Positions 39,947 to 50,167 are shown, counted from the stretch's first letter. The stretch is DNA of 64,000 bases from an uncultured Flavobacteriaceae bacterium (GCA_905479835.1 CAJQNZ010000029.1:1-64000), one strand, 5' to 3'. The notes: generated by a model from the sequence alone, not told the origin. Translations and numbers: made by a program.

Positions 39947-41011
39947 ATGAATTGGTTGCAATCTTTTAAGTTTAAATATGTGTTGTTGCACTCCTTGTTT
40001 TGGATAGGAGTATGGTTCTTTTATGTATATTTTTTCAGTTATAATTCCAATAATTCCAATTATATCACTTGGTTTTCTAGCATGTTATTGCCGATTACTA
40101 TGGTTACTACTTATTTTGTAGTGTACTTTTTAATCCCAAGATATTTATTGGTTAAAAAATATAAAACCTTTACACTATACAGTTTTTATACATTTGTTTT
40201 TTCTACCTATTTAATTCTAATGGCAATTTTTGCGAGTTATGTTTTTCTCTCCAATTTTGAATTGAAAACAATGCCTCCGATGAGTCGCAATTATGTATTT
40301 ATTTTAATATTAGTTTATTTGATTGTTTTCATGGGAAGTTTGATAAGTCTTATAGGACATAATTTTAAAACTCAGTCGTATAGTAATGAACTGCAAAATA
40401 AACTGCTGGAAACTCAACTTCAAATTAAAGATCAAGAATTGCAGTATTTAAAGAAGCAAATTCATCCTCATTTTCTGTTTAACACATTAAATACAATCTA
40501 TGGATTTGCCTTAAAACAATCAAAAGACACGCCTCAGATTATTTTAAAATTATCGAATTTACTGGACTATATTTTATACCAAGTCAATAAACCTTCTGTA
40601 GGTCTTCATGAAGAGGTTTCTCATATTAAGGAGTATATTGATTTAGAAAAAATTCGTTTTCAAGATTCTTTAAAGGTTGATTTTATATCAGATGAAATAA
40701 GTTCTGAAATTAATATCGCACCAATGCTTTTGATCCCTTTTGTTGAAAATGCATTCAAGCATGGAAATTTAATTGATGGTTTTTTAAGAATAGAATTAGA
40801 ATTAAAAACGGATGGAAAAGGCATTGATTTTAATTTGAAAAATAGTGTAAAAGAGAATTCTCAAGAAAAAACAAAAAATGGAATAGGGCTTGATAATATT
40901 AAAAAAAGATTGAATATATTGTTTAAAGATAATTACAGTTTGAATATAAAAAGAGAACATAACTGGTACGAGGTCAGATTGAAAATTAAGAATTTAACAC
41001 CTACTAAATAA
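39947..41011 (+). CDS. LytS/YehU-family sensor histidine kinase
   Basis: KKQIHPHFLFNTLNTIYGFAL, LLIPFVENAFKHG. Confidence 0.93.
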   Translation: MNWLQSFKFKYVLLHSLFWIGVWFFYVYFFSYNSNNSNYITWFSSMLLPITMVTTYFVVYFLIPRYLLVKKYKTFTLYSFYTFVFSTYLILMAIFASYVFLSNFELKTMPPMSRNYVFILILVYLIVFMGSLISLIGHNFKTQSYSNELQNKLLETQLQIKDQELQYLKKQIHPHFLFNTLNTIYGFALKQSKDTPQIILKLSNLLDYILYQVNKPSVGLHEEVSHIKEYIDLEKIRFQDSLKVDFISDEISSEINIAPMLLIPFVENAFKHGNLIDGFLRIELELKTDGKGIDFNLKNSVKENSQEKTKNGIGLDNIKKRLNILFKDNYSLNIKREHNWYEVRLKIKNLTPTK

Positions 41012-41016
41012 GGCAA

Positions 41017-41721
41017 ATGGTACATTGTATTATAGTTGATGATGAGTCAATGGCAAGAGAAATTCTTGAAATTCATTTGAAGAAAATTGAATCAATCAAT
41101 ATCCTAGGTTCCTATAAAAATGTTACGGAAGCTTTCAGTGCGATAAATACTCATGATGTAGATTTGGTATTTCTAGACATTAATATGCCTGAAATTTCGG
41201 GGCTTTCATTTGCCAAAACGATTAATAAAAATATCAAGATTATTTTTACGACTGCTTATCGTGAATATGCAATTGATGGATTTGACTTGCAGGCAGTTGA
41301 CTATCTTTTAAAACCTATTTCTTATGAAAGAATGGTGCAAGCAGTCAATAAGTATGTGAATGAGAATAAAAAAATAGAGATATCTTCAGAAGATAAAATT
41401 GTTTCTAAGAGCAAATTTTTATTTGTACGCTCAGACCGAAAAATGATAAAAGTTAATTTTCAAGAGATTAATTATATTGAGAGTTTCAGTGATTATATAA
41501 AGATTCATTTAAAAGATAAAACTATAACTACAAGAGAGACCATCTCAAATATTGAAGAAAAACTCCCAATAGAATCTTTTATAAGAGTTCATCGATCCTA
41601 CATTATTTCGTTTGATAAGATTGAGTCGTTTACCAATGAGTATATCGAAGTAAATAGTAAGGCGATTCCCATAAGTAGAAGTTATAAAAAAGAAGTGCTT
41701 CACAGATTGGAAAATGTTTAA
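41017..41721 (+). CDS. LytTR family response regulator
   Basis: Receiver DDE..LDINMPEISG..TAY..DYLLKP; C-terminal INYIESFSDYIKIHL...RVHRSYIIS. Confidence 0.94.
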   Translation: MVHCIIVDDESMAREILEIHLKKIESINILGSYKNVTEAFSAINTHDVDLVFLDINMPEISGLSFAKTINKNIKIIFTTAYREYAIDGFDLQAVDYLLKPISYERMVQAVNKYVNENKKIEISSEDKIVSKSKFLFVRSDRKMIKVNFQEINYIESFSDYIKIHLKDKTITTRETISNIEEKLPIESFIRVHRSYIISFDKIESFTNEYIEVNSKAIPISRSYKKEVLHRLENV

Positions 41722-41736
41722 TGAAAAAAATTATCT

Positions 41737-42876
41737 TTGACCAAAATTTACGATTTGACCGAAAGAGATTTTATTTCAACTATTTCAAATTCATCACAAC
41801 TTTCTAGTGGAGAATTTACCTGGAAAACGCCAAGTAACATTGCGCTTGTAAAATATTGGGGAAAAAAGGAATCTCAGATTCCTGAAAACACTTCAATCAG
41901 TTTTACTCTTGATGCTTGTTTTACGATGACAACCCTTAAGTTTGTCAAAAAGAAAAACGAAAAAGGAGACTTTGAAATTTATTTTGAAGGAAAAAAGAAA
42001 GAGGATTTCAAACCTAAGATTGCCACATTTTTTCAACGCATTGAAAAGTATTGTCCGTTCTTGAGTGAATATGATTTTGTTATAAATTCAAGAAATTCTT
42101 TTCCACATAGTAGTGGGATTGCTTCCTCTGCAAGTGGAATGAGTGCATTGGCATTGTGTGTTATGAGTTTAGAAAAAGCCCTACTTATTGATCAGCGTTC
42201 GCTGAGTGGAGCCGAAGTGACTCGAAGTAAAATGACAGATGATTATTTTTATAAAAAAGCATCTTTTCTTGCACGGTTGGGTTCTGGATCTGCTTGTAGA
42301 AGTATAAAAGGTAGTATTGTGGTATGGGGAAATCATAAAGAAATAAATGATAGTTCTGATTTATATGGAGTTGAATTTTCTGACGAAGTTCATTCCAATT
42401 TCAAGAATTTTCATGATACAATTTTATTGGTAGATGAAGGTGAAAAGCAAGTGAGTAGTACTGTTGGTCATCAGTTAATGTATAACCATCCATATGCGCA
42501 AGAGCGTTTTAATCAAGCTGAAGAAAATATTGTTGCAGTAAAAGAAATTTTAAAATCAGGAGATTTAAAGGCATTTACCAATTTGGTTGAAAGCGAAGCA
42601 TTGACCTTGCATGCAATGATGATGACGTCCAACCCTTATTTTATTCTAATGAAGCCCAATACACTGAAAATCATTAATAAGATATGGGAATTCAGAAAAG
42701 AAACCAATTTAAACTTATGTTTTACGTTGGATGCTGGAGCAAATGTTCATTTGTTATATCCAGAAAATGAGAAAGATCAAGTCAATGATTTTGTTGTCAG
42801 TGAATTAATTCAATATTGCCAAAATAATCATTATATTTGTGATAGAGTTGGAAAAGGAGCCAAACTAATAAATTAA
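41737..42876 (+). CDS. mvaD: Diphosphomevalonate decarboxylase (TTG start)
   Basis: NIALVKYWGKKESQIPENTSISFTLD, PHSSGIASSASGMSALALC, SEALTLHAMMMTS. Confidence 0.93.
   Translation: MTKIYDLTERDFISTISNSSQLSSGEFTWKTPSNIALVKYWGKKESQIPENTSISFTLDACFTMTTLKFVKKKNEKGDFEIYFEGKKKEDFKPKIATFFQRIEKYCPFLSEYDFVINSRNSFPHSSGIASSASGMSALALCVMSLEKALLIDQRSLSGAEVTRSKMTDDYFYKKASFLARLGSGSACRSIKGSIVVWGNHKEINDSSDLYGVEFSDEVHSNFKNFHDTILLVDEGEKQVSSTVGHQLMYNHPYAQERFNQAEENIVAVKEILKSGDLKAFTNLVESEALTLHAMMMTSNPYFILMKPNTLKIINKIWEFRKETNLNLCFTLDAGANVHLLYPENEKDQVNDFVVSELIQYCQNNHYICDRVGKGAKLIN
42195..42227 (+). repeat. REP-like repeat embedded in-frame in mvaD (CGTTCGCTGAGTGGAGCCGAAGTGACTCGAAGT)
   Basis: CGCTGAGTGGAGCCGAAG matches TGCTGAGCGGAGTCGAAG (21941) at 15 of 18 positions; encodes RSLSGAEVTRS. 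Confidence 0.5.
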
Positions 42877-42987
42877 GATTAACATCAGAAGAAATATTAA
42901 AAATTTTAGTTAGTATTGTAAAATCAGCAGAGAAATAAATTTTGCAGTCATTTTTCATTATTAAATTTTCATTATCAATTAAATACT

Positions 42988-43914
42988 ATGAAAGGTCCAT
43001 TGTTTTATGCTAAAATCTTACTATTTGGAGAATATGGAATTATTAAAGATTCGAAAGGATTAGCAATACCATATAATTCTTATAAAGGAGCTTTAAAAAC
43101 ATCTGAAGTTTTAACTGAAACTGCAAAAAAATCAAACAAAAACTTGAATGGATTATATCAATATATATCTGAGTTAAAAACAGATCTAGTTGAATTTCGA
43201 TTGGACGAATTTAAGCAAGATATCGAAAATGGAATGTACTTCGATTCAAGTATCCCTCAAGGATATGGTGTAGGGAGTTCTGGAGCACTTGTTGCTTCTA
43301 TTTATGATAAATATGCAAATGATAAGATTACGGTTTTAGAAAATTTAACAAGTGAAAAGTTATTGAAGTTAAAAGAAATTTTTTCTTTGATGGAGTCTTT
43401 TTTTCATGGGAAAAGTTCAGGATTAGACCCGTTGAATTCCTATTTGAGTTTGCCGATATTAATCAATTCTAAAGATAATGTTGAACCAACTGGAATTCCT
43501 TCTCAACAAGAAGGGAAAGGAGCCGTATTTTTATTGGATTCTGAGATAATAGGAGAAACAGCGCCAATGGTCAATATCTTTATGAATAAGATGAAGAATG
43601 AAGGTTTCAGGAGAATGTTAAATGAAGATTTTGCCCGTTATACAGATGCTTGTATAGATGATTTTTTACATGGAAATGTAAAATCTCTTTTCGGAAATGT
43701 AAAACAGTTGTCCAAAGTTGTTTTATCCAATTTCAAACCAATGATTCCAAAGGCATTTCATAAGTTATGGCAACAAGGAATTGATACCAACGCTTATTAT
43801 CTTAAGTTATGTGGTTCAGGAGGAGGAGGTTATATTCTTGGATTTACTGAAGATTATGAAAAAGCGAAAAAACTACTTGAAAACTACAAATTAGAATTGG
43901 TTTATAGGTTTTAA
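42988..43914 (+). CDS. Mevalonate kinase (GHMP kinase family)
   Basis: KILLFGEYGII, DSSIPQGYGVGSSGAL, LCGSGGGGYILGFT. Confidence 0.9.
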   Translation: MKGPLFYAKILLFGEYGIIKDSKGLAIPYNSYKGALKTSEVLTETAKKSNKNLNGLYQYISELKTDLVEFRLDEFKQDIENGMYFDSSIPQGYGVGSSGALVASIYDKYANDKITVLENLTSEKLLKLKEIFSLMESFFHGKSSGLDPLNSYLSLPILINSKDNVEPTGIPSQQEGKGAVFLLDSEIIGETAPMVNIFMNKMKNEGFRRMLNEDFARYTDACIDDFLHGNVKSLFGNVKQLSKVVLSNFKPMIPKAFHKLWQQGIDTNAYYLKLCGSGGGGYILGFTEDYEKAKKLLENYKLELVYRF

Positions 43915-43950
43915 TTTGAATTCCAAGATTTAATTTTAGGATTCAGATCG

Positions 43951-44853
43951 ATGAAAGAAAACACTTCAAATTATCTCTATAAATCTCTGAGCCTATTCTC
44001 AGTAGTAAGAGGGTACAACATTATAGTTCTTGTTATTGCTCAATACCTAGCATCTATTTTCATTTTTTCACCCAATAAATCTTTAAGACTAGTACTTTTG
44101 GATTTCAATTTATTTTGTATAATTCTTGCAACTGTTAGTGTGGTTGCGGCAGGATATATCATCAATAATTTTTATGATGAAGATAAAGATAAGATCAATC
44201 GCCCTGTTAAATCTAAAATTGATAACCTAGTAAGCCAGAAGACAAAGTTGAGTGTTTACTTTACTTTCAATTTTGTCGGAGCATTTTTGGGTTATTTAGT
44301 TTCTTGGAAAGCACTACTTTTTTTTTCAGGCTATATATTTTTAATTTGGTTTTATTCCCATAAACTTAAGAAGTACCCATTTATAGGAATCATTTCTGTA
44401 TCAATAGTAACAATTTTACCATTTTTTGCCGTTTTTGTTTATTTCAAAAATTTTTCAAAGGTGATTTTTGTTCACGCCATTTTCTTATTTTTATTATTAG
44501 TTATTCGTCAGTTGGTGAAGAATCTTGAAAATATGGATGGAGATATTTTGACAAATTCAAAAACGATTCCAATTCAATATGGTGAAAGATTGACTAAGAA
44601 AGTAATTTCTTTGTTGTCATTTCTTTTAATTGTTCCGGTATATATTCTATGGACTTACCCTGAAATTGGCTTGATGAATTTTTATTTCGCTTTTTCTATA
44701 ATAGCGTTACTTATTTTCGTTTCCATTTTATGGAAATCTAATGCCAAGCCTCAATATATCATATTACATAATCTTCTCAAATTTTTAATTTTTGCAGGAA
44801 TATTGAGTATTATTTTGATAGATAAATCATTGATTATTAATAAAATCATCTGA
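43951..44853 (+). CDS. UbiA-family prenyltransferase (geranylgeranylglycerol-phosphate geranylgeranyltransferase type)
   Basis: NNFYDEDKDKINRP, second motif KNLENMDGDILTNSKTIPIQYG; multi-TM. Confidence 0.85.
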   Translation: MKENTSNYLYKSLSLFSVVRGYNIIVLVIAQYLASIFIFSPNKSLRLVLLDFNLFCIILATVSVVAAGYIINNFYDEDKDKINRPVKSKIDNLVSQKTKLSVYFTFNFVGAFLGYLVSWKALLFFSGYIFLIWFYSHKLKKYPFIGIISVSIVTILPFFAVFVYFKNFSKVIFVHAIFLFLLLVIRQLVKNLENMDGDILTNSKTIPIQYGERLTKKVISLLSFLLIVPVYILWTYPEIGLMNFYFAFSIIALLIFVSILWKSNAKPQYIILHNLLKFLIFAGILSIILIDKSLIINKII

Positions 44854-45061
44854 TTAAGTTTCAAAGTAAGTTGAAATTGTTTTCCTGACATAGGATATCT
44901 GAGTTGTAAGTGGTCAATAGGAGGTTGTCGATCTGTATTTTGTGCCAAATACTTTACATTGATAATATGAAGTATAATAATATTTCCTGCGGTTATGGTA
45001 GTTATATCTGTGATTATCAGTAAATTTTTTAAATTCCTAATTTTTAATTCATAATTAGCAG

Positions 45062-45069
45062 TATCTTTG
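45062..45069 (+). promoter_or_regulatory. TATCTTTG -7-like box upstream of the pseudouridine synthase gene
   Basis: TAnnTTTG match 17 nt upstream of the start codon. Confidence 0.4.
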
Positions 45070-45085
45070 CCAAAAAATATTAATA

Positions 45086-45967
45086 ATGGCAGCAAAACAA
45101 AACTCGTCGCGAGGACGACACGCTAAAAAAGAGAATAAATCAACTTCCAAAAAGAAGGATTATCCAAATATGAAAACTAAAAATTTTCGTGTTAATCCTC
45201 AAAGCATAAAAACTTTTAAAGTAAAACCACCAGCAACTCCTAAGAAAGAGAATGTAGCAGATGGAATACGTCTTAATAAATATATTTCCAATTCAGGTAT
45301 ATGTTCTAGACGAGAAGCAGATGTATATATTGCCGCAGGTAATGCTACAGTCAATGGAAAGATTGTTACAGAGATGGGATATAAAGTACAAGTAGGTGAT
45401 ATAGTTAGGTTTGACGGACAATCAATTACTCCTGAAACGAAGCGTTATGTGTTATTGAATAAACCAAAGAATTTTATTACTACTATGGATGATGAACGAG
45501 GACGTCGTACTGTAATGGAATTGGTCAGTAATGCGACTACTGAACGTATTTATCCAGTAGGAAGATTAGATAGAAATACAACTGGATTATTATTGTTTAC
45601 TAATGATGGTGAGTTGGCTAAAAAATTAACTCATCCTAAGCATAATGTGAAAAAACTCTACCATGCTTCTCTTGATAAAAAATTAACAATAAAAGATTTA
45701 CAGACAATTTCACAAAATTTTGTTTTGGAAGGAAAAATGGTATTTGTAGATGCGATATCTTATGTAGATGGTCAGCCGAAAACCGAAATAGGAATAGAAA
45801 TACATTCAGGGAGGAATAGAATTGTACGAAAGATATTTGAACATTTTGGCTATACAGTTGTAAAGTTGGATCGAGTAATTTTTGCAGGATTGACGAAGAA
45901 AAATCTACCAAGAGGGCATCATAGACCACTTACCAATCAAGAAGTAATCAACTTGAATATGATTTAA
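45086..45967 (+). CDS. Ribosomal large-subunit pseudouridine synthase, RluB/RsuA family
   Basis: S4 domain RLNKYISNSGICSRREAD; VGRLDRNTTGLLLFTNDGELAKKLTHP. Confidence 0.93.
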   Translation: MAAKQNSSRGRHAKKENKSTSKKKDYPNMKTKNFRVNPQSIKTFKVKPPATPKKENVADGIRLNKYISNSGICSRREADVYIAAGNATVNGKIVTEMGYKVQVGDIVRFDGQSITPETKRYVLLNKPKNFITTMDDERGRRTVMELVSNATTERIYPVGRLDRNTTGLLLFTNDGELAKKLTHPKHNVKKLYHASLDKKLTIKDLQTISQNFVLEGKMVFVDAISYVDGQPKTEIGIEIHSGRNRIVRKIFEHFGYTVVKLDRVIFAGLTKKNLPRGHHRPLTNQEVINLNMI

Positions 45968-45990
45968 ATAGTTTATATTGAAAAAACAAA

Positions 45991-46018
45991 AAACCCGAAC
46001 ATAAGTTCGGGTTTTTTT
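45991..46018 (+). terminator. Intrinsic terminator
   Basis: AACCCGAAC-ataa-GTTCGGGTT + T tract. Confidence 0.9.
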
Positions 46019-46019
46019 G

Positions 46020-46092
46020 TGGTGCCTCCAGGAATCGAACCAGGGACACAAGGATTTTCAGTCCTTTGCTCTACCAACTGAGCTAAGGCACC
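46020..46092 (-). tRNA. tRNA-Phe (anticodon GAA)
   Basis: Reverse strand GGTGCCTTAGCTCAGTTGGTAGAGCAAAGGACTGAAAATCCTTGTGTCCCTGGTTCGATTCCTGGAGGCACCA. Confidence 0.96.
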
Positions 46093-46192
46093 ATTGCCTT
46101 ATTGCGGGTGCAAATATAAAAGTATTTTTTATTCTTATCAAAACAAAAACTAAAAAATCATTCGTATTTTTACACTTTATTTTTTATTCTGA

Positions 46193-46924
46193 ATGAATTT
46201 AATTATTGATGTTGGAAATACACGCGTGAAAGTTGCTCTTTTTAAGGGTGATAGCATCATTGAGTCACATCAGTTTTTCAAGGAAAAGATTGTGAAAGAA
46301 ATTAATAATATTGTTGAAAGACATAAAATTACAAATGGTATTATATCTTCTGTCGCTTCAATTTCCGAAAATCAATTGAATAAAATTGAAAAATTCTTTC
46401 CTCTTTTGAAACTAAGTTACCAATCAAATCTTCCTTTTAAAAATGAATATGCTAGTCCTACAACATTGGGAGTTGATAGAATAGCACTTGCTGCGGCATC
46501 CGTTTTTCAATATGCGAATAAAGACGTTTTGGTTATTGATGCAGGATCATGCATTACATATGATTTTATTAATCAAGATGGAGTTTATTTTGGTGGAGCT
46601 ATAGCGCCAGGAATTGAAATGAGGTATAAATCATTATATGCTTTTACAGATAAATTACCATTATTGGATGTTTCTTATCCTAAACATTTAATTGGAGATT
46701 CCACTGAAGAATCGATACATTCTGGAATTGTTAATGGAATTTTATCAGAAATTGAAGGGATTATTGAAAGATATAAAGAAGAAAATAAAGAATTAACAGT
46801 TGTTTTAACAGGAGGAGATACTAATTTCTTGGCGAAACGATTAAAAAATGGCATATTTGCCAATCCGAATTTTCTATTAGAAGGGTTAAATAACATTTTG
46901 AATTATAATTTAGCGAATGATTAA
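46193..46924 (+). CDS. coaX: Type III pantothenate kinase
   Basis: MNLIIDVGNTRVKVALF, LGVDRIALAAAS, VIDAGSCITYDFI, GGAIAPGIEMRYKSL. Confidence 0.95.
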   Translation: MNLIIDVGNTRVKVALFKGDSIIESHQFFKEKIVKEINNIVERHKITNGIISSVASISENQLNKIEKFFPLLKLSYQSNLPFKNEYASPTTLGVDRIALAAASVFQYANKDVLVIDAGSCITYDFINQDGVYFGGAIAPGIEMRYKSLYAFTDKLPLLDVSYPKHLIGDSTEESIHSGIVNGILSEIEGIIERYKEENKELTVVLTGGDTNFLAKRLKNGIFANPNFLLEGLNNILNYNLAND

Positions 46925-48197
46925 GAATTTATCAATAGTAGTTTTACTTGTAATCACTGGAAGTATTTTTGCACAAAAAACAAATTCATCTCCATATTCA
47001 GTTTTAGGTATAGGAGATGGAATATCTTCTAAAACTGTTGAAGAGTCAAGCATGGGTGGAGTTGGAATTGCTAATACCAATCCCAATGATATGAATTTTT
47101 CTAATCCAGCATCTTTTGCATCTTTATTTTTAACCACTTATACAATTGCAGGAGAGAATAGAGGGTTTAATATTAATGAAGGTAATGAGAGCGTGAAAGC
47201 TTCAAATGCATATTTATCATATATAGCCATTGGAATTCCAATTGGTGAAAAAGGAGGTTTTGCTTTTGGTTTACAACCAAACACAACAGTAGGATATTCA
47301 TTAATCAATACGATACAAGATAGTGAAGGAGAGAATATTGAATCTTCGAGTTTTGATGGAGATGGAGGAACCAATAGAGTTTTTTTTGGGTTTGGTTATA
47401 AGATTGCTAAGAATTTAAGTTTAGGTCTAGAAGGTGAATATGTTTTTGGAAATATTACCAATAGTATTTCAACCATCAATAGAGATGTTACTCTAGGAAC
47501 TAGGTATGAAACTGATGCAAAGATAAAAGGAGGAAGTTTAAAAGCGGGAGTTATTTACGAAACCAAATTAAAAGAAAATTTATTTTTGAATTTGGGAACA
47601 ACGCTAGCTTTAGAAAGTGAATTGGACTCAGAAGGAAATGAATTTTTATTTTCTATTTCTGGAATAGATGGTAGTTCTAAAGATACAATTATTAATAATG
47701 CAAGTAAAGGAACTTTAATAAAGCCTTTAAAAACTAGTATTGGAATGAGTCTTTCAGATCCAAAAAAGTGGGCAGCGAGTATAGACTATGTATTTCAAAA
47801 CTCTATAGAACTTGGTGGAAATTTATCGAATAGAAATCCAAGATTGGAGTATGGAAAGTCAAGTACACTTGCGATTGGAGGATTTTATTTGCCTAAACAC
47901 AATTCAATATCAAGTTACTGGGATAGAGTTGTTTATAGGGCAGGATTCAGATTTGAAGAAACAGGATTGATGGTTGACGGTATTGGAAATGGAACCAATT
48001 TTACTCCGATTGATGACTTTGGCATATCTTTTGGAGTAGGGTTACCACTCGGCAGTCAAGTATCAAGATTGAACCTTGGATTTGAATTTGGAAAAAGAGG
48101 AACTACGGATAATGGATTGATTGAAGAGGAATATTTTAATTTCCGTTTGGGCTTAACATTAAGTAACAAATGGTTTAGGAAAAGAGAAATTAACTAA
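46917..48197 (+). CDS. Putative outer-membrane beta-barrel protein
   Basis: Signal peptide, NSSPYSVLGIGD, alternating beta-strand-like C-terminus; overlaps coaX by 8 bp. Confidence 0.8.
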   Translation: MIKNLSIVVLLVITGSIFAQKTNSSPYSVLGIGDGISSKTVEESSMGGVGIANTNPNDMNFSNPASFASLFLTTYTIAGENRGFNINEGNESVKASNAYLSYIAIGIPIGEKGGFAFGLQPNTTVGYSLINTIQDSEGENIESSSFDGDGGTNRVFFGFGYKIAKNLSLGLEGEYVFGNITNSISTINRDVTLGTRYETDAKIKGGSLKAGVIYETKLKENLFLNLGTTLALESELDSEGNEFLFSISGIDGSSKDTIINNASKGTLIKPLKTSIGMSLSDPKKWAASIDYVFQNSIELGGNLSNRNPRLEYGKSSTLAIGGFYLPKHNSISSYWDRVVYRAGFRFEETGLMVDGIGNGTNFTPIDDFGISFGVGLPLGSQVSRLNLGFEFGKRGTTDNGLIEEEYFNFRLGLTLSNKWFRKREIN

Positions 48198-48204
48198 TAT
48201 AAAA

Positions 48205-49569
48205 ATGAACACAATGAAAAAAATTACCTACATAATAGCAGGATTATTTTTACTAACTACTACAGTTAATGTAAATGCACAACTTGATCAACAAGAATGT
48301 ACAGTTGAATACAACTTATTTAAAGGGGATGTACAAGGAAAGAACTTTACTGAAGCATCTAAAAGATTGGAGAAATTAATGACCAATTGTCCTACACTAT
48401 CTGTGAACATATACAAAATGGGTAGTAAAATTACAGATAATATGGTTGCTACTGGTGATAAAGCAGGTGCAATAGTTCTACAAAATAAAATTAACGAAGC
48501 AAGAATTAAGCATTTTCCAAAAGGTTTAGGAAAAGTTTATAGCGATTGGTTTAGTTTCTGTGTTGAAAATGGAGGGACTGAAGAATCATGTTTTCACTAT
48601 CTTGAAAAAGGATATAAAGCAGATCCATCTGGAATGTCTGCAAAAAATATATATTTATACTTTGATGTAGTATTAGAGAACAATAAAAATTCTAATGTTC
48701 AGAAAATATTGGACACATATGATGATATTAATGATGCGCTTGAAGATAAATCTGGAAAGTATCAACAAAAACTAAGTAAATTATTAGCTAAGGAAAATGC
48801 AGGAACTGTTCTTGGTAAAAAAGAAGCTAAATCCAAAAGAATTGCTGAAGCAGTTTTAACAAATATTGGAATAATAAGTGGAGGTTTAGATCAAAAAGTT
48901 GAAGAATTATTGACTTGTGAAAGGTTGGTTCCTATTTATAGAAGAGATTTTGAAGCAAACAAAACAAATGCACAATGGTTGAAAAGAGCTGTGTCAAGAA
49001 TGTTTCATAAAGGATGTACAAATGATCCTTTATATGAGCAATTAGCTAAAAGTTATGCTTCTTCATCGCCTTCAGCAGATGCATACATATTTGTTGCAGG
49101 AATATTAGAAAAGCAAGGAAAAACCTCAGAGGCATTGGATATGCGTAAAAAGGCATTTGATTTAGAGACTGATCCTATCAAAAAAGCAAAATTCTTATTG
49201 AATATTGCACAGGATTTTTCTTCAAAAGGACAAAAGGGAGAGGCTAGAAAATATGCTAATCAAGCATTGACTTACAATCCAAGTTTAGGAAAAGCATATT
49301 TATTGATAGCCTCAATGTATGCTTCAAGTGCCAATAGTTGTGGTAACGATGAATTTTCAAAGAGAATGGTTTATGTAGCAGCATTGAATAAAGCAAGAAA
49401 AGCGGCAAGAGTTGACCCAAGTATTGCTTCCAGAGCACAAAAGTATATTAATAGTTATTCTGGTAATATCCCAACAACTTCAATGGCATTTGCTAAAGGT
49501 GTAAAGTCAGGAGAATCATTCAGAGTAGGATGTTGGATTGGAGAGACAGTTACAGTTACTTTGAGATAA
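48205..49569 (+). CDS. Secreted tetratricopeptide-repeat-like protein
   Basis: Signal peptide; helical repeats (ADAYIFVAGILEKQGKTSEALDMRKKAFDLE...). Confidence 0.78.
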   Translation: MNTMKKITYIIAGLFLLTTTVNVNAQLDQQECTVEYNLFKGDVQGKNFTEASKRLEKLMTNCPTLSVNIYKMGSKITDNMVATGDKAGAIVLQNKINEARIKHFPKGLGKVYSDWFSFCVENGGTEESCFHYLEKGYKADPSGMSAKNIYLYFDVVLENNKNSNVQKILDTYDDINDALEDKSGKYQQKLSKLLAKENAGTVLGKKEAKSKRIAEAVLTNIGIISGGLDQKVEELLTCERLVPIYRRDFEANKTNAQWLKRAVSRMFHKGCTNDPLYEQLAKSYASSSPSADAYIFVAGILEKQGKTSEALDMRKKAFDLETDPIKKAKFLLNIAQDFSSKGQKGEARKYANQALTYNPSLGKAYLLIASMYASSANSCGNDEFSKRMVYVAALNKARKAARVDPSIASRAQKYINSYSGNIPTTSMAFAKGVKSGESFRVGCWIGETVTVTLR

Positions 49570-49600
49570 TATATGATTAAATATTTAGTACATTTGTAAA

Positions 49601-50167
49601 ATGACTAAATCATTAAAATACACAGTGAGAAACATTGCTATCGTACTTTCGATGGCAATGTTTTTTTCTTGTACCAATGATATTAAAGAAGTCAGAGATT
49701 TTCTTGCCGAAAAGAATAAACCTATAGGAATTGCAGAAAATATTTATAATATTCATACCAATTCCGGAAGAGTTGATATGAAGGTTTCAACACCATTACG
49801 ACTTGATTTTTCAAATAGAAAAAATCATCCCTATGATGAATTTCCAGAAGGGTTAAAAATCGTTACTATTGATAAGGACAATGATTCCTTGATGATTACA
49901 GGAAATTACGCAATTAATTATACCAAAACTGGAATAGCTGAAATAATTGGAAACGTTACAATTATCAATTATGGCGAATATAAAAAACTGAAGACCGAAC
50001 AATTATATTGGGATCAAAAAACAAAATATTTTTATACTGAAAAACCATTTACGCTATATACAGCTACTGATACAATCTATGGAATAGGTTTAGACGCAAG
50101 TGAAGATTTAACAAAATATATGGTTAAGAATAATAGAGGAGTTTTTTATATATCAGAAAAAGATTAA
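49601..50167 (+). CDS. lptC: LPS export ABC transporter periplasmic protein LptC
   Basis: Lipobox FFSCTND; beta-jellyroll pattern ...TEQLYWDQKTKYFYTEKPFTLYTATDTIYGIGLDASEDLTKY. Confidence 0.85.
   Translation: MTKSLKYTVRNIAIVLSMAMFFSCTNDIKEVRDFLAEKNKPIGIAENIYNIHTNSGRVDMKVSTPLRLDFSNRKNHPYDEFPEGLKIVTIDKDNDSLMITGNYAINYTKTGIAEIIGNVTIINYGEYKKLKTEQLYWDQKTKYFYTEKPFTLYTATDTIYGIGLDASEDLTKYMVKNNRGVFYISEKD

Noticed and set aside
44751-45095. 114-aa minus-strand ORF overlapping the end of the UbiA gene and the following intergenic region
   Set aside because: Overlaps UbiA and a likely promoter for the pseudouridine synthase; no domain seen
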